Source: Prorocentrum cordatum (Eukaryota > Sar > Dinophyceae > Prorocentrales > Prorocentraceae). Taken from it: DNA of 64,000 bases. Position 1 is the first letter of the stretch. Each line of letters begins with the position of its first letter. The translations under genes were made by a program, and so were the position numbers. Location of the stretch: the NCBI GenBank assembly GCA_963575745.1, contig CAUYUJ010014757.1, positions 89,501 through 153,500 of the forward strand. Direction: 5' to 3'. A model generated the notes under the pieces. It saw only the letters and a program-made list of their open reading frames with translations, ran no database searches and was not told where the DNA came from. Shown here piece by piece: positions 20,640-31,990 of this stretch.

Positions 20640-21240
20640 GATCGTCACTGAAACTCGATCACGAGATGGCCTCTGGAGGCAACGGCTCGAAACGCTGACG
20701 GCGCCTCGCCTGTGCACCCATCCCCTGGAGGGGCGTCGCCTCCTCCGTAGAGGTGCCCGAGCGGGACATGCAACACGGGTCTGCGAATCGTTAGGCAGAC
20801 AGGGCCGCGCCAGCAAGGAGCAGCACCGTTCCCACATGCGCCCGACGGGGGTCCCGCGACGGAGGAGGCCCTGTCCAGGGCGGGCCAACTGGGGCAGAAG
20901 ACGGGCCGCCGGGAGAACCACAGCATTTGCAAACTTGACATGCCTCGAGATCTCCTCCTCCTCCTCCTCCTCCTCCTCCTCCTCCTCCTCCTCCGCCTCC
21001 TCCTCCTCCTCCTTCTCCTCCTCCTCCTCCGCTGGAGAGGCCTGAGGATGGGACGCGACGCCAGCCGTCGCTGCTACGTCGGCGACACCGTTCGCGAACG
21101 TTTTCCCTCTCTGAGTAACGGACGGGCTGAGGCCGTCCGCTCGCAAGCCGACTGGTACACTGTAAAGCCTGTTGGGGCCAACCCCTCTCATCTTACTTCC
21201 CCGCACAGTCGGACATAGGTCAGAAGAACATCCTTCGAGA
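20640..21240 (-). CDS. Possible exon with a Glu-rich tract, unrecognised
   Basis: A minus-strand frame open through the region reads TQRGKTFANGVADVAATAG, then an acidic Glu/Ala tract encoded by (GGA)n at 20950-21035, then RHVKFANAVVLPAARLLP. The complex parts look protein-like, but the plus strand is open too and no domain, start or splice sites can be fixed. Confidence 0.2.
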
Positions 21241-22500
21241 ACACGAGACCCTCCGCTGGCCGACACGCACAGAACGTCCAAGGGCACCCTCCCCCGGGAG
21301 GCACAGGAGCTCCCAACAAACCTGAAGAACAGCAGGGCACCCTCCCCAAATCGACCTCGATCTTATACCTCGGTCCGACTGTGTCAGGGCCAACCCCTCT
21401 CATCAGACTTGCCCGTGTGCATCGTCCCCCCCCTCCCCGAGGCTCCCTGGACGGACGGACGCGTCCCCCCGGGTTCTTCGAGGCTCTGCAGGGCTTTCCG
21501 GGGGCGGCGCGGGAAGGTCACGACGGCCACCACGAGAGCCCAGCAATGCCTCGAGAAGCACCCAGCAACGCCCCAGAAGGCCCAAGGTGGCACCAGAGGG
21601 ATCCCAAGAGGCCTCCAAGGCACCCAAGAGAAGGCCCAGAAGCGCTCCAAGAGCTCCAAAACATGTCTTCTGGCACAAAGGCTTAGTGAGCTGATGAGTG
21701 TTGTCATCCCTCTTGGACTATCTTGAGGATCTCTGAGGGGTGCTTGGGAATCATTAGGGCCATCCTGAAAAGCTAGCAAGAAGCACGTGTTGACCCTGTT
21801 CGGGGATGGACAGACCCCCCTTTAGTAAAACGTGGTTTAGTGAAAACGACCTGAGGCCCAAACCTGGCGGGCGCAAGCCTGGAAAATAACGGCCACGGCG
21901 CATCTCGAGAACCGAAAACGGACAATTCACTAATCGACGTGTCACTGTTGGGGGTTCTGTCCGCCCCCGACCTCTATGGGCCGCTGGGTGGCCTCTGTGG
22001 GGAGTCTTCGGGGCCTCTGGAGGCTTCTTCGGGGACGCTGGCTCCATCCCTCTCGGGCCGTCCCGGGCTGATCCAGAGGTCCTCTGGGGCCCTGTTGGAT
22101 GTCTCGTAGGTACTCTCGAAACAACGTGGGGCCCCTCCCAGGCCGTCGTGGGATACTTGGGAGCACGGGAAAGCAAAATTGGCCAGGTCCAGCGAGTCAG
22201 GGGGCCCCACTCGTTCCCACCTCCCTCCCATTAACAGCCGCGTCGGAGCCCTGCTAGGCCGTCTTGGGGCCCTCTTGGACTCCTCTGGGCCGCAGGGCCG
22301 TCTTGGAAGTCTCTTGGGGCCAAGCCGTCCGTGACCCGCCTTGGGCCGTCTTGGCGCCCTCTTGGGCCATTTCGTGCCCTCCTGGAAGCCCTTGGGCCCC
22401 TCTTGGGGCCCTCTTGGACTGCCTGGGAGCTCCCTCGGGCCGTCGTGCGGAGATTTGAAGGGGCCTCTGAGGCCGCCTTGGGCGCTACGGCCACAAACGT
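21240..22500. other. No gene seen; degenerate GC-rich CTTGGG-type satellite
   Basis: GGGCCAACCCCTCTCATC is directly repeated at about 21175 and 21388. From about 21960 the DNA consists of GGGCCxTCTTGGxxCC words every 12-15 bp, the reverse complement of the satellite at 51.9-53.2 kb. Confidence 0.55.
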
Positions 22501-22549
22501 GAGACCTGCTTGGGCTACTTATCCAAGGTGTAGCTCGAAGATGGGACGC

Positions 22550-22652
22550 ACATCCTCCTTGGAGGCGCGCGTCCGACCTGAACACATAGTACACCCATAT
22601 TATAGTGTATCGTTTCCCGAGCGGTGTGGCCAGAAAGCACCAGCCACGACGC
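22550..22652 (-). mobile_element. Family A repeat, right part (split by a family B element)
   Basis: Matches 924-1030 and 33655-33750. It breaks off in a TA run just after GCGTCGTGGC (minus strand). The missing part of the same element is at 23691-23757, on the far side of the family B copy. Confidence 0.7.
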
Positions 22653-23690
22653 ATATATATATATATATATATGTGTGTGTATGTGTATATATATACGTAC
22701 ACGTATAACTATATATATGTATATATGTACAAGGCTGCAGTGGCGCTTCGCGCCATGCACCTTGGTCCTTGAAGTTTGGCATGCAGGCGGAATAGCAGGA
22801 AGGTCAAGCCGACAATTTAGCGATAACTCCTGGTTGCCGCTATAATAATGTTATTCCTTATCCTTCCTCCATTCTTCTTTTTTTGTATTTTCGCCATACC
22901 CTGTGCATTCTCCCCATCCTCCTCAGCTCTTTTTTGCGGAGGCTCCTCCTTGGAGAGCCTCTGGGGGCCTCTCATAAGTTGTCTCAGGCTTTCGTAAGGC
23001 CTTCTGGAGGCCTCCTGGGCGTATTCTGGGGGCCTCTGGGGGCTTCCTCGGGCCACCCTGCCTCCAACCGCGGTCTCCCTGAACGACCGGGTCACGATTT
23101 GGAATGCTTCGGAAGGTGTCTTTGGGCCATCTTGGGCCGCCATGGGGCTCTCTGAGGGCCATCTTGGACCCGTGTTGTGCAATTTGGAGCTCTCTTGGAC
23201 TGCCTGGAAGCCCTTTCGGATGGTTGTGGGGCGATGTTGGAGCCTCCCAGGCGGCTTCGGACGCCCAGAAGACCGCCGTCTTGGAGCGTCGGGAAGCCGA
23301 AAAGAGGAGAACCCCAAAATTCATTAAAAAACCCGCAGAAAATCAATGATGTTTGCCTCGGGGGGCCTTCTTGGGAGTGCTCTTGGAGGTCTCTTTGGGG
23401 CCGTCCTGGAGGCCTCTTGGACCATCTTGAGGTCACGTCGGTCACTCTTGGAGCGCTCTTGTGCTGTCTTGGGGGTCTCTGGGACGTCGCCGATGACCCC
23501 CCTGATCGCCCTAGGCGTGCTTGGAAGGCTTGGCAAAACGCCCTGCGAGGCCCGGGGGCCGCTTCGAGGCCCGTCCCGAGGGAGTCTGTTTTTTTTGTTG
23601 GGGGGGGACGGGTTTCCCCCCCCCCCCCCCCGGGCTTATAAAAATATAGGAAGAGGAATATATGTGTATATATATATATGTATGTATTAC
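22653..23690. repeat. Family B ~1-kb repeat, copy 1 (nested in family A)
   Basis: It begins after a TA run with AAGGCTGCAGTGGCGCTTCG (hairpin TGGCGC-TTC-GCGCCA) and ends GGGCTTATAAAAATATAGGA followed by TA repeats. Most of the body is degenerate CTTGGG-type DNA with an AT-rich island near 23300-23350. It includes at 23353-23372 the intact version of the site used by the retrogene at 30.2-32.0 kb. Confidence 0.85.
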
Positions 23691-23757
23691 GAGATTTCTC
23701 GGTGCGCGCGTTGACCCTGGGGGGGCGACGCACACATAATGTTGGGGCGACGCCGAG
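23691..23757 (-). mobile_element. Family A repeat, left part
   Basis: On the minus strand GCCCCAACATTATGTGTGCG and ACCGAGAAATCTCGTA match the start of the other family A copies, then break off in TA repeats. Confidence 0.7.
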
Positions 23758-23848
23758 AAGACATCATCTACGAGCCAGCGCTGGCTGGCCTCTACACTCC
23801 AGAAGAGCTCAGACGTGGGACCTACCCGAGCTACACTTAATCCAGTCC

Positions 23849-24015
23849 GCGGCGAGCGAGGGTGAGAAGGAGAGGGCCTTCTCAGAAGGCGGCGGGACTT
23901 CTCAGAAGCTCTCGCGCCTTCTGAGACGTGTTCTTTGTTTTCGAAGAAGGCAAGGGGACTTCCGAAACTTCTGGGAAGGCCTTCTCCTTCTGACTTCCTC
24001 CCCTCGCTAGCCGCC
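23849..24015. mobile_element. Family T2 inverted-repeat element, copy 1
   Basis: The left end GCGGCGAGCGAGGGTGAGAA is inverted at the right end (ending TCGCTAGCCGCC). The arms continue as GGAGA(A/G)GGCCTTCTCAGAAGG. Copies with the same ends lie at 49400-49594 and 50236-50419. No ORF; MITE-like. Confidence 0.7.
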
Positions 24016-24037
24016 GATCCAGGGTGCTACTCGGAAG

Positions 24038-24425
24038 CGCCATCTCTACGAGCCAGCGCTGGGGCAGCCGTGACCCGCCAGATTGGCCCAAACGTGAGAC
24101 CTGCCAAGGCTACGTTATCCAAGGTGTTGCTGAAAGACATCACTCCTACGCGCCAGCGCCCGGGCAAGCCTGACCCGCGGATACCTGCCTGGGATACGTG
24201 TGCCTGGTGTAGCTGTGCAGCTCGATGCGATCACATCTACGAATCAGCGCGAAGGCGGCATTGACCCACAAATTGGCCCAAACGTCAGACCTGCCCGGGC
24301 TGCTTATCCACAGTGCAGCTCGAAGACATCATCTTTACGAGACGACGAAGCTGGGGCAACCGTGACCCCCAATATTACCTCAAGCGTGAGACCTGCCTGG
24401 GCTGCTTATCCAGGGTTGGAAAGCC
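24038..24425. repeat. ~97-bp tandem repeat, four units
   Basis: Units start near 24038, 24134, 24233 and 24331. The consensus includes CATCTACGAGCCAGCGCTGG, GGGCAGCCGTGACCCGC, and GCCCAAACGTGAGACCTGCC followed by GGGCTxCTTATCCAAGGTG. A partial unit is at 22485-22547. Confidence 0.75.
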
Positions 24426-24734
24426 CTTTGTCATCAGCCCCTGGTCCTCCTCCTTGCCATCCGCCTTCTCCGCATCACCACCAACTCTGTTGTCTTCCTC
24501 CTGCAGCATTCGCCGCTGCCCCTCGTTCTCATCCACTGTTCTCCACCTCCCTGCCCCTGAGCTGAGGCAGCCGTGACCCCCCCGGGGTAGCTCAAACGCG
24601 ACCGTGGAGGGCTGGCGTTGTAGGATCCATCTCCTGGCCGGACGTAGGGTGAGCTCTAGGAGACATCCTCCGTGTTAACGTCGCGATCTGGGAGGTTCAT
24701 TGCACCAGCCGTCTTGGACGTCAGAAGCCCAAGA

Positions 24735-24930
24735 AGGTGAGATGTTGTTGTTGCTGTTGTTGTTGGTATTGCTATGGTTGTTGTTGCTGTTGCTGCTGTT
24801 GCTTTTGTTTTGTTCTTGTTGTTGGTGGTGGTGGTGTTGTTGTTGTTGTTAATGCTGTTGTTGTTGGTGTTGTTGTTGCTGCTGCTGTTGTTACTGTTGC
24901 TGTTAGTGGTGTTGTTGTTAGTAATAGGGG
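24735..24930. repeat. (GTT)n microsatellite
   Basis: TGTTGT and GCTGTT repeats of about 190 bp. 24426-24734 shows no gene. Confidence 0.9.
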
Positions 24931-25060
24931 CCCTCGTGCGAGTCCTCTCGAGGACCGTAGGGGGCATGTTGGGTGCAGGAGGGCCATGCCTGGGGCAGTG
25001 GATATGTATGGATGCCGTCGCCCTAACTCATCACCAATCCCACGCGGGTAACCAAGCGTC

Positions 25061-25871
25061 CTCTCACGGGGAAACTCCAGTCAACATCGGATCTAGAAGC
25101 TGGATCGAGTCAGAGAGTGCGTCGGATCGGGATGTATCGGCACGGAGCCGAGATCGAATCGGATAGGCCGCGCCAGGATGCACCACGGCGCCATGCACAT
25201 ATCGGGCCGCATGGGAGCGTGCCAACATCGGCATCGAATCGTATCGATCGGATCGCAATGGGGCCTGCATGGATAACAAGACATACCATCGCATCCTTTT
25301 CCTTTCGATGCCCAAAAACTGCCAGGGCATGGATATGGACACGGCGGGTGGGTCTACCGCACCGCAGGCGTCGTAGCCATGCCCCCGTGAATCCATGCTC
25401 ACAAAGCGATGCCGTGGATTGAGGGAGCCGTGCAAGGTATGGCGCTCCTATCGGGGGCGCGCAAACGTGGATGAGCGATCCATGGATTCGGGAGCGGCCC
25501 AGAGGGGGGTGTCCAAGAGGGGGGGGTGCAAATCATGACCGGCGGCATGTGCGCGGCCCAGCGGGGGGGCCATTTACGTAATGAAGTAAGAAGGGGCGCG
25601 GAAATATCATGGCCCCCGCCATGATATCCACCCCCCCCTAGTCATCACCCCCCTCTTTTCCGCCCCCGACCATGGATTTGGCGCGCGGTCGCCAAGTCCA
25701 TGGATCCGGGAAGGTGCCCTCCCCGAAGTGCGGCCGGTGCCGCCTCGCTCGCTCGGCGGACGTCCACGATCCCCCCTGGAAGCGGGCCCCGTCGCCGATC
25801 CACGCCCCCGCAATCCATGTGTGCGATCGCCTGACGGGCATGGCGCTCCTGTTTGCACGCCCGAAATGGGT
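25061..25871. other. No gene seen; GATCGG- and CCATGGAT-rich DNA with a hairpin
   Basis: 25090-25290 is rich in GGATCG and ATCGGA words. 25670-25703 is an inverted repeat (CCATGGATTTGGCG, 6-nt loop, CGCCAAGTCCATGG). Open frames have no recognisable content. Confidence 0.4.
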
Positions 25872-26052
25872 ACTCCAGATTTCGTAATAAAGGGAGGGGG
25901 GTATCATTTCGGGGGGGGTCTCTTCCAGGCTATCTTGGAGGGCCTGGGGGGGTCTGGGGACGATGTTTTGGAGGGTTCTCCCACGGGGGAGGTCTGAAAT
26001 GGCTTGTCTTGGAGGGTCCAGACCCCCTCCCTTTTATTAAGAAATCTGGCGT
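25872..26052. mobile_element. Family T1 181-bp inverted-repeat element, independent copy
   Basis: Same length and about 95 percent identity by eye to 346-526. It starts ACTCCAGATTTCGTAATAAA and ends AAATCTGGCGT. It fixes the ends of the family. No clear target duplication. Confidence 0.75.
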
Positions 26053-26134
26053 ACGGAAAAAATGGGCACAATGCCCAACAGCAAATCCTGTCCCGCATCA
26101 ACAGCAGCCGCTGTTTGGCAGGCGGCCTTCTGTC

Positions 26135-26677
26135 TCAAATGGACACAGTCCGCGGCGACGCCGACAGCGAATCGTGTTCAACATAAACAAGAACTGCTGC
26201 CGGTCTTTGTACCCATTCTTTCCGTACCCATGTCGGTCGTCCCGATCCTGCTGCCTCCCCTCCCACCTCCCCCGCGTGCACTGCCTGCCTGCTGCCCCCA
26301 CGGCAGGCTCGCATCGTGACGACCTGCGCGCTGGCTTCCGACACCGCCCGAGAGCGGCCCAGGGGCTGGGCCCGCGAGGCTCCTCCTCCTCCTCCCTCCT
26401 CCTCCTCCTCCTCCTCCTCCTCCTCCTCCTCCTCCTCCTCCTCCTCCTCCTCCCTCCTCCTCCCCATCCCCCTCCCCCTCCTCCTCCCTCCCCCTCCCCT
26501 CCCCTCCGCCTCCGCCTCCGCCTCCGCCTCCGCCTCCGCCTCCGCCTCCGCCTCCGCCTCCTCCTCCTCCTCCGCCTCCTCCCCGCCTCCTCCTCCTCCG
26601 CCTCCTCCCTCCTCCTCCTCCTCCTCCTCCTCCTCCTCCTCCTCCTCCGCCGTCCGCCGCCGCCGCCGCCTCCTCCT

Positions 26678-26715
<38 letters not shown>

Positions 26716-27046
26716 TCCTCTTCCTCCTCCTCCCCCCCCCCCCCCCTCCTCCTCCTCCTCCTCCTCCTCCCTCCTCCTCCCCTCCTCCTCCTCCTCCTCC
26801 TCTCCCCTCCTCCTCCTCCTCCTCCTCCTCCTCCTCCTCCTCCTCCTCCTCGCTTCCCCCCGCCCCCGCGTGCACCTTCCCCTCATCCTCCGCGGTGGCG
26901 TATCCCTCTTCGCCGCCACTCTCCCGAAGCCGCTCGCCTCGGACACGGAGCCGATCTGGTTCACCTGGGCGAGCAATACGTGCGGGGAACGAGAAGATAA
27001 TCAGGACAGCGAAGGATGGGAGGAGGGTGAGGTAACGGCCTAACAC
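26135..27046 (-). CDS. Possible protein with hydrophobic N-terminus and long Glu/Gly-rich middle
   Basis: One minus-strand frame of 303 codons runs from the ATG at 27046 to a stop at 26135. It opens with MLGRYLTLLPSFAVLIIFSF, which looks like a signal peptide or anchor, continues with complex sequence (about residues 20-70), then about 160 residues of Glu/Gly from (GGA)n at 26390-26850, and ends with a complex tail (QVVTMRACRGGSRQAVHAGE and after). Normal-complexity sequence on both sides in one frame supports a real ORF, but all frames across pure (GGA)n stay open by composition, so the join is weak evidence. Confidence 0.25.
26388..26860. repeat. (TCC)n/(GCC)n microsatellite block
   Basis: About 470 bp of TCC with (GCC) and (CCG) subtracts. 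Confidence 0.95.
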
Positions 27047-27440
27047 TCAATGCTCGGACGGCCTACGGCCGTCTGAGAAACTTGCCGAGCCTTTTCCGAA
27101 GACAGCGCCAGCTCCAACTAGCCGAGCCTTTTTCCGACGACAGCGTCGGCTTCACAGGCGGCCGGGACCAGCTGTTCAGGAGCCTCGCCGCCACTGAGAA
27201 GGCCTAACCCCCTCTCATTTGCCCCTCTTCGCGCCGCCGAGGAAAAGGGTCTAACAATGAGCAGACGCATAGCAGATCAATACACGCGTGCTTCGCGCGG
27301 TTTCGGCTTCTTGCGGGCCCCGGCCCTTGCAGGCTCACAGCTGCACTCACGCACGCAACTAACAAAGAAAGGCTTGACCGCAAGTGGGATACCTTTCAAC
27401 AAAGCGGACCAATAATACATACATACATACATACATATAT
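27047..27440. other. No gene seen; 38-bp direct repeat
   Basis: GCCGAGCCTTTTCCGAAGAC near 27083 recurs as GCCGAGCCTTTTTCCGACGA near 27121. The rest is unremarkable, ending in (CATA)n at 27415-27440. Confidence 0.4.
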
Positions 27441-28394
27441 ATACAAGACTGCAGTGGCGCTTCGCGCCATGCACCTTGGTCCTTGCAGTTTGGTATGCAG
27501 GCGGAATGGCAGGAAGGTCAAGCCGACAATTTAGCGATAACTCCTGGTTGCCTTTTCTGGCATCGCCGCTATAATAATGTTATTCGTTATCCTTTATCCA
27601 TGCTTATTTTTCCTCAGTTTCGCCATGCCCTGCACATTCTCCCCATCCTCCTCAGCTCTTTTCTGCGGAGGCTCCTCCTTGGAGAGCCTCTGGGGGCCTC
27701 ACAAAAGTTGTTTCAGGCTTTCTTAAGGTCTTCTGGAGACCTCCTGCGTATTCTGGGGGCCTCCGGGGGCTTCCTCGGGCCACCCTGCCTCCAACCGCGG
27801 TCTCCCTGAACGACCGAATCACGATTTGGAATTCTTCGGAGGGTGTCTTTGGGCCATATCGGGCTGCCATGGGGCTCTCTGAGGGCCATCTTGGACCCGT
27901 GTTGTGCCGTTTGGGGGCTCTCTTCGACTGCCTGGAAGCCCTTTCGAATGGTTGTGGGGCGATTTTGGAGCCTCCCAGGCGGCTTCGGACGCCCAGAAGA
28001 CCGCCGTCTTGGAGCGTCGGGAAGCCGAAAAGAGGAGAACCCTAAAATTCACCAAAAACCCACAGATAATAAATGATTTTTACCTCGGGTGGCCTTCTTG
28101 GGAGTGCTCTTGGAGGCCTCTTTGGGGCCGTCCTGGAGGCCTCTTGGGCCATCTTGAGGTCACGTCGGTCACTCTTGGAGCGCTCTTGTGCTGTCTTGGG
28201 GGTCTCTGGGACGTCTCCGATGACCCCCCTGATCGCCCTAGGTGTGCTGGGAAGACTTGGCAAAACGCCATGTGAGGCCTGGTGGCCACTTCGAGGCCCG
28301 TCTGGAGGGTCCCAAAGCCCCAGATCCCGGGAGTCCGGTTTTGGGGGGGGGATGGGTTTTCCCCCCGCCCGGGCTTATACAAATATAGGAAGAG

Positions 28395-28435
<41 letters not shown>

Positions 28436-28440
28436 TGTAC
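27441..28440. repeat. Family B repeat, copy 2
   Basis: A full ~1000-bp unit starting ATACAAGACTGCAGTGGCGC and ending in GGAAGAGGAATATATATA. It is head-to-tail with copy 3 at a period of exactly 1000 bp. Confidence 0.9.
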
Positions 28441-29391
28441 ATACAAGATTGCAGTGGCGCTTCGCGCCATGCACCTTGGTCCTTGCAGTTTGGTATGCAG
28501 GCGGAATGGCAGGAAGGTCAAGCCGACAATTTAGCGATAACTCCTGGTTGCCTTTTCTGGCATCGCTGCTATAGTAATGTTATTCGTTATCCTTCCTCCA
28601 TGCTTATTTTTCCTCAGTTTCGCCATGCCCAGCGCATTCTCCCCATCCTCCTCAGCTCTTTTTTGCGGAGGCTCCTCCTTGGAGAGCCTCTGGGGGCCTC
28701 ACAAAAGTTGTTTCAGGCTTTCTTAAGGCCTTCTGGAGACCTCCTGGGCGTATTCTGGGGGCCTCCGGGGGCTTCCTCGGGCCACCCTGCCTCCAACCGC
28801 GGTCTCCCTGAACGACCGAATCACGATTTGGAATTCTTCGGAGGGTGTCTTTGGGCCATCTTGGGCCGCCATGAGGGCCATCTTGGACCCGTGTTGTGCC
28901 GTTTTGGGGGCTCTCTTGGACTGCCTGGAAGCCCTTTCGGATGGTTGTGGGGCGATTTGGGAGCCTCCCAGGCGGCTTCGGACGCCCAGAAGACCGCCGT
29001 CTTGGAGCGTCGGGAAGCCGAAAAGAGGAGAACCCTAAAATTCACCAAAAACCCACAGAAAATCAATGATTTTTACCTCGGGGGGCCTTCTTGGGAGTGC
29101 TCTTGGAGGCCTCTTTGGGGCCGTCCTGGAGGCCTCTTGGGCCATCTTGAGGTCACGTCGGTCACTCTTGGAGCGCTCTTGTGCTGTCTTGGGGGTCTCT
29201 GGGACGTCTCCGATGACCCCCCTGATCGCCCTAGGTGTGCTGGGAAGGCTTAGCAAAACGCCATGTGAGGCCTGGTGGCCACTTCGAGGCCCGTCTGGAG
29301 GGTCCCAAAGCCCCAGATCCCGGGAGTCCGGTTTTGGGGGGGGGGATGGGTTTTCCCCCCGCCCGGGCTTATTCAAATATAGGAAGAGGAA

Positions 29392-29432
<41 letters not shown>

Positions 29433-29438
29433 CTATAT
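28441..29438. repeat. Family B repeat, copy 3
   Basis: Full unit, 998 bp, with small indels against copy 2 (for example near 28870). Confidence 0.9.
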
Positions 29439-30243
29439 ATACAAGACTGCAGTGGCGCTTCGCGCCATGCACCTTGGTCCTTGAAGTTTGGTATGCAGGC
29501 GGAACGGCAGGAAGGTCAAGCCGACAATTTAGCGATAACTCCTGGTTGCCTTTTCTGGCATCGCCGCTATAGTAATGTTATTCGTTATCATTCCTCCATG
29601 CTTATTTTTCCTCAGTTTCGCCATGCCCAGCGCATTCTCCCCATCCTCCTCAGCTCTTTTTTGCGGAGGCTCCTCCTTGGAGAGCCTCTGGGGGCCTCAC
29701 AAAAGTTGTTTCAGGCTTTCTTAAGGCCTTCTGGAGACCTCCTGCGTATTCTGGGGGCCTCCGGGGGCTTCCTCGGGCCACCCTGCCTCCAACCGCGGTC
29801 TCCCTGAACGACCGAATCACGATTTGGAATTCTTCGGAGGGTGTCTTTGGGCCATCTTGGGCTGCCATGGGGCTCTCTGAGGGCCATCTTGGACCCGTGT
29901 TGTGCCGTTTGGGGGCTCTCCTGGACTGCCTGGAAGCCCTTTCGGATGGTTGTGGGGAGATTTTGGAGCCTCCCAGGCGGCTTCGGACGCCCAGAAGACC
30001 GCCGTCTTGGAGCGTCGGGAAGCCGAAAAGAGGAGAACCCCAAACTTCACCAAACACCCACAGAAAATAAATGATTTTTGCCTCGGGTGGCCTTCTTGGG
30101 AGTGCTCTTGGAGGCCTCTTTGGGGCCGTCCTGGAGGCCTCTTGGGCCATCTTGAGGTCACGTCGGTCACGAAAAGAGGAGAACCCCAAAATGCACCAAA
30201 AACCCACAGAAAACCAATGATGTTTGCCTCGGGGGGCCTTCTT
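29439..30243. repeat. Family B repeat, copy 4, rearranged and interrupted
   Basis: It follows the consensus to about 30168, then jumps back to the GAAAAGAGGAGAACCCC segment seen earlier at 30027, and is cut at 30243 by the retrogene. Its remainder is at 32013-32335. Confidence 0.85.
30224..30243. other. Target-site duplication, left copy
   Basis: TTGCCTCGGGGGGCCTTCTT, repeated at 32013-32032. The intact, unoccupied sequence is present once in family B copy 1 at 23353-23372. Confidence 0.9.
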
Positions 30244-31114
30244 TTTTTTTCTCCACGAGCGGGCAATCCTGAGGCAGGTGCTGCGACCGACCTTGGATCA
30301 AGAGAAGAACTGTAGAGGCGAGCAGCACCACGGCCTGCTAATTCGGTTCTTAAAAATAAGCAGTACCAGGTGTCCGGGAGTACCATAAAGAAGGAAGCGA
30401 CCATCGGAGGACGGGGAGGGAACGGGAAACGACCAACCATGCCAATCAGCTGCGCCCCATCCCATTGCAGAGACTACGGAAAAATCTTGCCTGGAGCACA
30501 AGCGCTTCAGAGCAGAAGCCAGAGCGCGAAGGACTCACAGTTGCCTGGTCAGCCACTGCGATCGCGCATTGTTGGCCCAAGACCTGCCATCGAACTTTCC
30601 AGGCAGATCAGTGGCGCGAAGCGTGAGCGCACACCTCATCGCGCAGACAGCAGCTAAGAAATCCTCTGAGACCAACGGCGCGAAGCGTGAGCGCACACCT
30701 CATGGGGCGGATAGAAGCAGCATCGTTTTGCAGGGTCCCACTCCTGTCTCCCAGGTCAATTTCACTAGTGAGTGAGGGGACCGCACACCAACCCCGCTCG
30801 TCGCCGCGGAAGAAGAAGAGGCGCCGAAAATCTCGACGCCCAGGACCGACTCAAGTAACCTTGTCCATACTGACGGCGATGGTAGCGAAGATGGCAACGA
30901 GCAGCAGGAAAGGCAGGAAAAACATACTGCCACCACTTCCTCCATCCAACTTGTACAGTGGAAGAGGCGCCGCAGAAGGTAAAGCAATACCCGGCCCTAA
31001 CGAGTCGTGCGGAAGCTGCTGCTCCATCGCTCGTGAACCCCGGTTCCTTGTAACTCCTCCCTGCATCTTAGGTGTACTCTCGTCCCCTCTCCCTCCTCGT
31101 TCCCGACGAACTAC

Positions 31115-31876
31115 CTAAGTACAACGAGGCACCTCCGCCGGCTTCTGGGCCGCGTCAGCCGCATCACGCCTGGCATTGCGCCCCTGCCACGAATCCAGGC
31201 TCTGCCTGATCATCGCCGCGTCGCTGCGCGACTGGCGGCCCGCGCCGCAGGGCACGTCCAGCGACAGAACAGACGTCCACCGGCCCGACAGCGCATGGGA
31301 GCACGGGCGCCTCTCGCGCCGCCGCTGCATCCTCTGCTGACTCCACAGCAGCTCCAGCGTGTGCGCGGGCACGTCGGCGAGCCTGCCACTCGTGCGCTCG
31401 AGCCACTCGAGGTTCCGTTTCGCCCATTCGGCGCGCTCCCCCGCCGCGAGCCCGCCGCGGCCGCCGCCCTTGGCCTCCGACGAGCCGTCCTTCTGCTCGT
31501 CGTGCTTCGCCAGTGCGGCTGCGGTCAGCGTCGCAGGCATTCCAGCCCGGAAGTGGACGCCGCGGTCGAACGGTTCGACCGCTGGGGCGGGGGAAGCCTG
31601 CTCGGCCGTCGCCCTTGCCCCTGGCCGCCGCCGGCAGCCGCCCGCCGCTGCCGCCGGGGCGCCCTTGCCAGGCAAGGGCCGCACGGGGCGCCGCGCGCTG
31701 GCGGCGGCGTCCTCCTCGTCGCCGCTGCTGCTGTCGCCAGTGGCCCGGACGGAGGTCAGGGGCCTGGACCCCAGGGCCGCGCCCGTCGCGGACGCAGCGG
31801 CCGAGGCCGTCTGGTCCGTGTCGCTGTCGCTCGCGGTCCGGCATGCGGGCGGCATCCTGGCGGCGCCCTCAGCCAT
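31115..31876 (-). CDS. 253-residue protein carried by the SL retrogene, function unknown
   Basis: The ATG at 31876 is the first on the minus strand after the SL and leader; the stop is TAG at 31115-31117. The N-terminal ~75 residues are Ser/Ala/Thr-rich and acidic (SDSDTDQT, DSSSGDEED) and probably disordered, followed by a basic Ala/Arg part. The C-terminal half is more ordered, with KRNLEWLERTSGRLADVPAH and TLELLWSQQRMQRRRERRP (likely helical). No family is recognised and no membrane segment is seen. The ORF is uninterrupted, so the copy is young or kept. Another minus frame reads through the leader to TGA at 31869-31871 and overlaps the start by four bases; I consider it untranslated. Confidence 0.6.
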   Translation of the reverse strand: MAEGAARMPPACRTASDSDTDQTASAAASATGAALGSRPLTSVRATGDSSSGDEEDAAASARRPVRPLPGKGAPAAAAGGCRRRPGARATAEQASPAPAVEPFDRGVHFRAGMPATLTAAALAKHDEQKDGSSEAKGGGRGGLAAGERAEWAKRNLEWLERTSGRLADVPAHTLELLWSQQRMQRRRERRPCSHALSGRWTSVLSLDVPCGAGRQSRSDAAMIRQSLDSWQGRNARRDAADAAQKPAEVPRCT

Positions 31877-31990
31877 GCCCAGCCGCGGCCTGCGACCTGG
31901 CCCGCCTGCTCAGCTTGGCCAAACGCGCAGCCCGCGTTGCCGCTTTACCCGAGGTGGCCTGGCCAGCCGGACCTTGAACCGCGGCTGCTG

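Noticed and set aside
25670-25703. Hairpin CCATGGATTTGGCG as a regulatory site
   Set aside because: Single occurrence, no gene nearby; noted only as structure.
25853-27043. 396-codon plus-strand frame through the T1 element and (TCC)n
   Set aside because: It begins inside an inverted-repeat element and is mostly Pro/Ser/Leu from microsatellite; the minus frame has a better N-terminus.
30569-30979. Plus-strand open frame with acidic sequence (EEEEAPKISTPR, SNLVHTDGDGSEDGN) ending at a GTAAAG donor-like site
   Set aside because: It lies inside the retrogene, which was an mRNA of the opposite strand, and has an in-frame TGA at 30773. The donor is therefore coincidental.
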